DNA of 64,000 nt, from positions 124,001 through 188,000 of the forward strand of contig JAPLFQ010000025.1 in NCBI GenBank assembly GCA_026390595.1, in the 5' to 3' direction. Of this stretch, positions 62,126 through 64,000 are shown piece by piece. The stretch comes from Ignavibacteriales bacterium. GTDB lineage: Bacteria > Bacteroidota > Ignavibacteria > UBA10030. Below the pieces are notes generated by a model. The model searched no databases. It had not been told where the DNA came from and was given only the letters and a program-made list of their open reading frames with translations. Position numbers and translations under genes: made by a program. How positions within the stretch are numbered: the stretch's first letter is position 1; every line of letters starts with the position of its first letter.

Positions 62126-62509
62126 GTGAGCGAAAACGAGGTTGGCAAAATCATTGTTGATCGTGCATTTCAAGTGCATCAAGAGTTGGGGCCCGGATTA
62201 CTCGAGTCCACTTATGAGGCTTGCCTCTGTCATGAATTGCGTGATGCGGGACTGCACATAGAGGTTCAGAAAGCCCTTCCGGTCATATATAAAGATGTGA
62301 AACTCGATTGCGGTTACCGGATCGACCTTCTTGTCGAAAACAAAGTAGTCATTGAGGTGAAGGCTGTGGAAGCTCTCAATGATGTCCATCTGGCCCAAAT
62401 CCTTACCTACTTGAAGCTGTCAGGCTGTAAACTTGGATATCTTATCAACTTCAACGTGAAACGGATCAAAGAAGGAATTAGACGGGTCGTCAACAATCTA
62501 GATGAGTAA
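62126..62509 (+). CDS. GxxExxY protein, PD-(D/E)XK nuclease superfamily
   Basis: 127 residues from the GTG at 62126, with CGAGG five bases upstream; a TTG at 62099 lies next to the repeat and is less likely. The family motif is GLLESTY at 24-30. The nuclease-type signature is Asp67 in YRIDLLVENK and Glu77-x-Lys79 in VVIEVKAVE, the D...ExK pattern of the PD-(D/E)XK fold (Pfam PDDEXK_3). No characterised function is known to me. It is unrelated to its polysaccharide neighbours and is bracketed by inverted CTTTGCG repeats, which suggests a mobile or self-spreading unit. Confidence 0.9.
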   Translation: MSENEVGKIIVDRAFQVHQELGPGLLESTYEACLCHELRDAGLHIEVQKALPVIYKDVKLDCGYRIDLLVENKVVIEVKAVEALNDVHLAQILTYLKLSGCKLGYLINFNVKRIKEGIRRVVNNLDE

Positions 62510-62518
62510 TATCTAAAA

Positions 62519-62620
62519 GTCCTTTGCGCCCCTTTGCGGCCTTGGCGGTTAGAAACAAACCGCAAAGTGTGCAGAGAGCGCCAAGACATTTGAAGTGCAC
62601 ATCTTGCGCCTTTGCGTGAT
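62519..62620. repeat. CTTTGCG-family inverted repeat, right boundary of the GxxExxY unit
   Basis: CCTTTGCGCCCCTTTGCGG and CCTTGGCGGTT (to 62550) are inverted relative to the left boundary. They are followed directly by AAACCGCAAAGTGTGCAGAG, AGCGCCAAGA and finally TTGCGCCTTTGCGTGAT, which again invert. So the right side is itself an inverted repeat of the empty type. It ends nine bases before the next gene. Confidence 0.75.
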
Positions 62621-62628
62621 ATCTTACC

Positions 62629-64000
62629 ATGGCTGTAAGACCAAAGAAAAACATACCACTTCTCTCCATCATCATCGTCAACTACAACGTGCGTGATTTT
62701 CTCCATCACGCCCTGGTGTCGTTGCAGAAGGCGATGAAGGGGATCCGCGGGGAAATCATTGTAGTCGATAATGCTTCGGATGACGGCAGCGTCGAAATGG
62801 TCCGTCGGCGCTTTCCGAAAGTCCACCTGATCGCCAGCAAGTCTAACCTCGGTTTTGCGAAGGCCAACAACGTTGGATTGAAGCAAGCCAGCGGGAAGTA
62901 CATCCTTCTCATCAACCCCGACACGCTCGTCCAGGAAGATACGCTCCAGGTGATGATCCGGTTTTTCGAGGAAAATCCCGACGTGGGTCTTGCCGGCTGC
63001 AAGATCATGAACCCCGACGGGACATTCCAGCTTGCATGCCGCCGCAGTTTCCCGGCTCCCTGGGCTGCGTTCACCAAGATGACAGGTCTCAGCGCTCTCA
63101 TTCCGGGGTCGCGCCTGTTTGGCCGGTACAATCTCACCTATCTCAGTCCCGACGAAACGTACGAAATCGATGCCGTGAGCGGATCGTTCATGATGGTCCG
63201 ACGAGAGGCCTATGAGCAGGTGGGAGGGTTGGACGAAGATTTCTTCATGTACGGGGAGGACCTTGACTGGTGCTATCGCATTCAGCGCTCCGGGTGGAAA
63301 AACTACTACGTCCATACAACGCAGATCATTCACTACAAAGGAGAGAGCACGAAACGGAGCAGCCTGAATGAAATCCGGACCTTCTACCAGGCGATGCACC
63401 TCTTTGTGCAAAAACATCTGCGTGGGTCGCTGGTATTTGTGTTTCTTCTCCGTCTAGCGATCACGGTCTCCTCACGCATCGCCATCCTCCGGGCCTTCTT
63501 GAGGCCGCTGGCTGTTGCCCTCGTCGATATCATCCTCGTCGATCTGTCGCTGGTACTAGCCGAGCTCATCTGGTTTGGTACCGTCTTCCGGTTGCCGGCG
63601 CATGCATACCCGATAATCTATTCCGTCCCGGCGCTGATTGTCGTGGGAGGGATGTTCTGGGCAGGCGTGTACACACATCGGCGAATGTCGGTATCCCGCA
63701 CAATCCTGGCGACGGCAATCAGTTACGTCTGCATCGCTGCCCTGGTCTTTTTCTTCAAGGACTACGGATTCAGCCGCGGCGTGACAATTATTTCAGGAAT
63801 GCTCAGCACGATGCTGCTGCCAACGTGGAGATTCGCGCTTCGCATGATGGGACGGAGTTCATCGGAGGGGCGGAGAAGCATCCTGGGCCGTCGCACACTC
63901 ATCGTCGGTACAGACAAGTCTGCGGAGGAATTGCTCCGCCGGCTTCGAAGCCGCGTGAGCGATGGATATGATGTGCTCGGTTTTATCGACATCAACAGGA
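62629..64000 (+). CDS. GT2 glycosyltransferase fused to a polyprenyl glycosylphosphotransferase N-terminal region, 3' end outside window
   Basis: An uninterrupted frame of 457 codons from the ATG at 62629 to the window edge. Residues 1 to about 265 are a WbbL-like GT2 domain: LLSIIIVNYNVRDFL, IVVDNASDDGS, LLINPDTLVQED, FMMVRREAYEQVGG, GEDLDWCYRIQ. After a linker, about four hydrophobic helices follow (from near residue 290), then RRTLIVGTDKSAEELLRRL and GYDVLGFIDI, which parallel NTLIVGWSESARDLSDMVL and GYKLVGFVET in the 58741 protein. The fused part therefore looks like the membrane and nucleotide-binding half of an initiating sugar transferase; whether the catalytic domain follows cannot be seen. 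Confidence 0.88.
   Translation, partial: MAVRPKKNIPLLSIIIVNYNVRDFLHHALVSLQKAMKGIRGEIIVVDNASDDGSVEMVRRRFPKVHLIASKSNLGFAKANNVGLKQASGKYILLINPDTLVQEDTLQVMIRFFEENPDVGLAGCKIMNPDGTFQLACRRSFPAPWAAFTKMTGLSALIPGSRLFGRYNLTYLSPDETYEIDAVSGSFMMVRREAYEQVGGLDEDFFMYGEDLDWCYRIQRSGWKNYYVHTTQIIHYKGESTKRSSLNEIRTFYQAMHLFVQKHLRGSLVFVFLLRLAITVSSRIAILRAFLRPLAVALVDIILVDLSLVLAELIWFGTVFRLPAHAYPIIYSVPALIVVGGMFWAGVYTHRRMSVSRTILATAISYVCIAALVFFFKDYGFSRGVTIISGMLSTMLLPTWRFALRMMGRSSSEGRRSILGRRTLIVGTDKSAEELLRRLRSRVSDGYDVLGFIDINR

Noticed and set aside
62407-63417. 336-residue open frame on the minus strand
   Set aside because: Antisense to the GT2 domain at 62629 and crossing a repeat; the sense frame has all GT2 motifs.

Overview
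The window reads as chromosome of a Gram-negative, moderately GC-rich bacterium of the Bacteroidota/Chlorobiota lineage, probably an Ignavibacteria-like or other deep-branching group. The sequence supports this with a full-length SprA (the outer-membrane translocon of the type IX secretion system, T9SS), a PorX-type response regulator, Kdo/LPS genes (kdsB, LptF/LptG-like permeases), and several upstream regions that fit the Bacteroidota promoter form TTG-N19/20-TAnnTTTG. The species assignment is inference. No rRNA, tRNA or CRISPR array was found.

Layout. 1-8.9 kb: housekeeping and envelope genes (M48 protease, plsC, gatC, kdsB, pyrG, two lipoproteins of which the first is frameshifted, a small membrane protein, a secreted amidohydrolase, an ABC membrane domain without ATPase). 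8.9-16.7 kb: recG, then a promoter-headed cluster of two ATP-grasp ligases, a GNAT acetyltransferase and a lysine 2,3-aminomutase-like radical SAM enzyme, followed after a terminator by an M24 peptidase. 16.8-23.2 kb: two LptF/G permeases on the minus strand, pdxH, and a four-PAS hybrid histidine kinase. 23.4-32.6 kb: sprA, a small secreted protein and porX. 32.7-40.2 kb: tsaE-tsaB, accD, arginase, a GlmU-like nucleotidyltransferase, a small exported protein, a LytR_C protein, rsfS and argS.

40.6-64 kb is a large surface-polysaccharide locus on one strand: rfbB, wecB, a Wza-like SLBB export protein, a Wzz-like chain-length protein, a Wzx flippase, a Wzy-like polymerase, five glycosyltransferases, two methyltransferases, an AsnB-type amidotransferase, two SDR epimerases, a DegT aminotransferase, a WbaP/WcaJ initiating transferase, and at the right edge an apparent fusion of a GT2 glycosyltransferase to the membrane half of a second initiating transferase. 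The set fits a Wzx/Wzy-type polymer pathway: nucleotide sugars are made, assembled on undecaprenyl phosphate, flipped, polymerised and exported.

The most unusual feature is the intergenic DNA from about 32 kb onward. Gaps between genes are filled by several families of word-like repeats (variants of CTTTGCG, CTCTGCG, ATCCGTG, CAGAATC, AATCGAAAATC, and a GTCATTCCCG...CGGGAGTGAC element), mostly arranged as inverted repeats. A short GC-rich palindrome (CCAGCCCGCC...GGCGGGG) is nested in three different families. One pair of CTTTGCG repeats brackets a PD-(D/E)XK-fold GxxExxY gene, which looks like the gene-carrying version of the empty inverted repeats elsewhere. That nuclease-fold gene plus repeat arrangement, and the ATP-grasp/GNAT/aminomutase cluster, are the best candidates for undescribed biology here.
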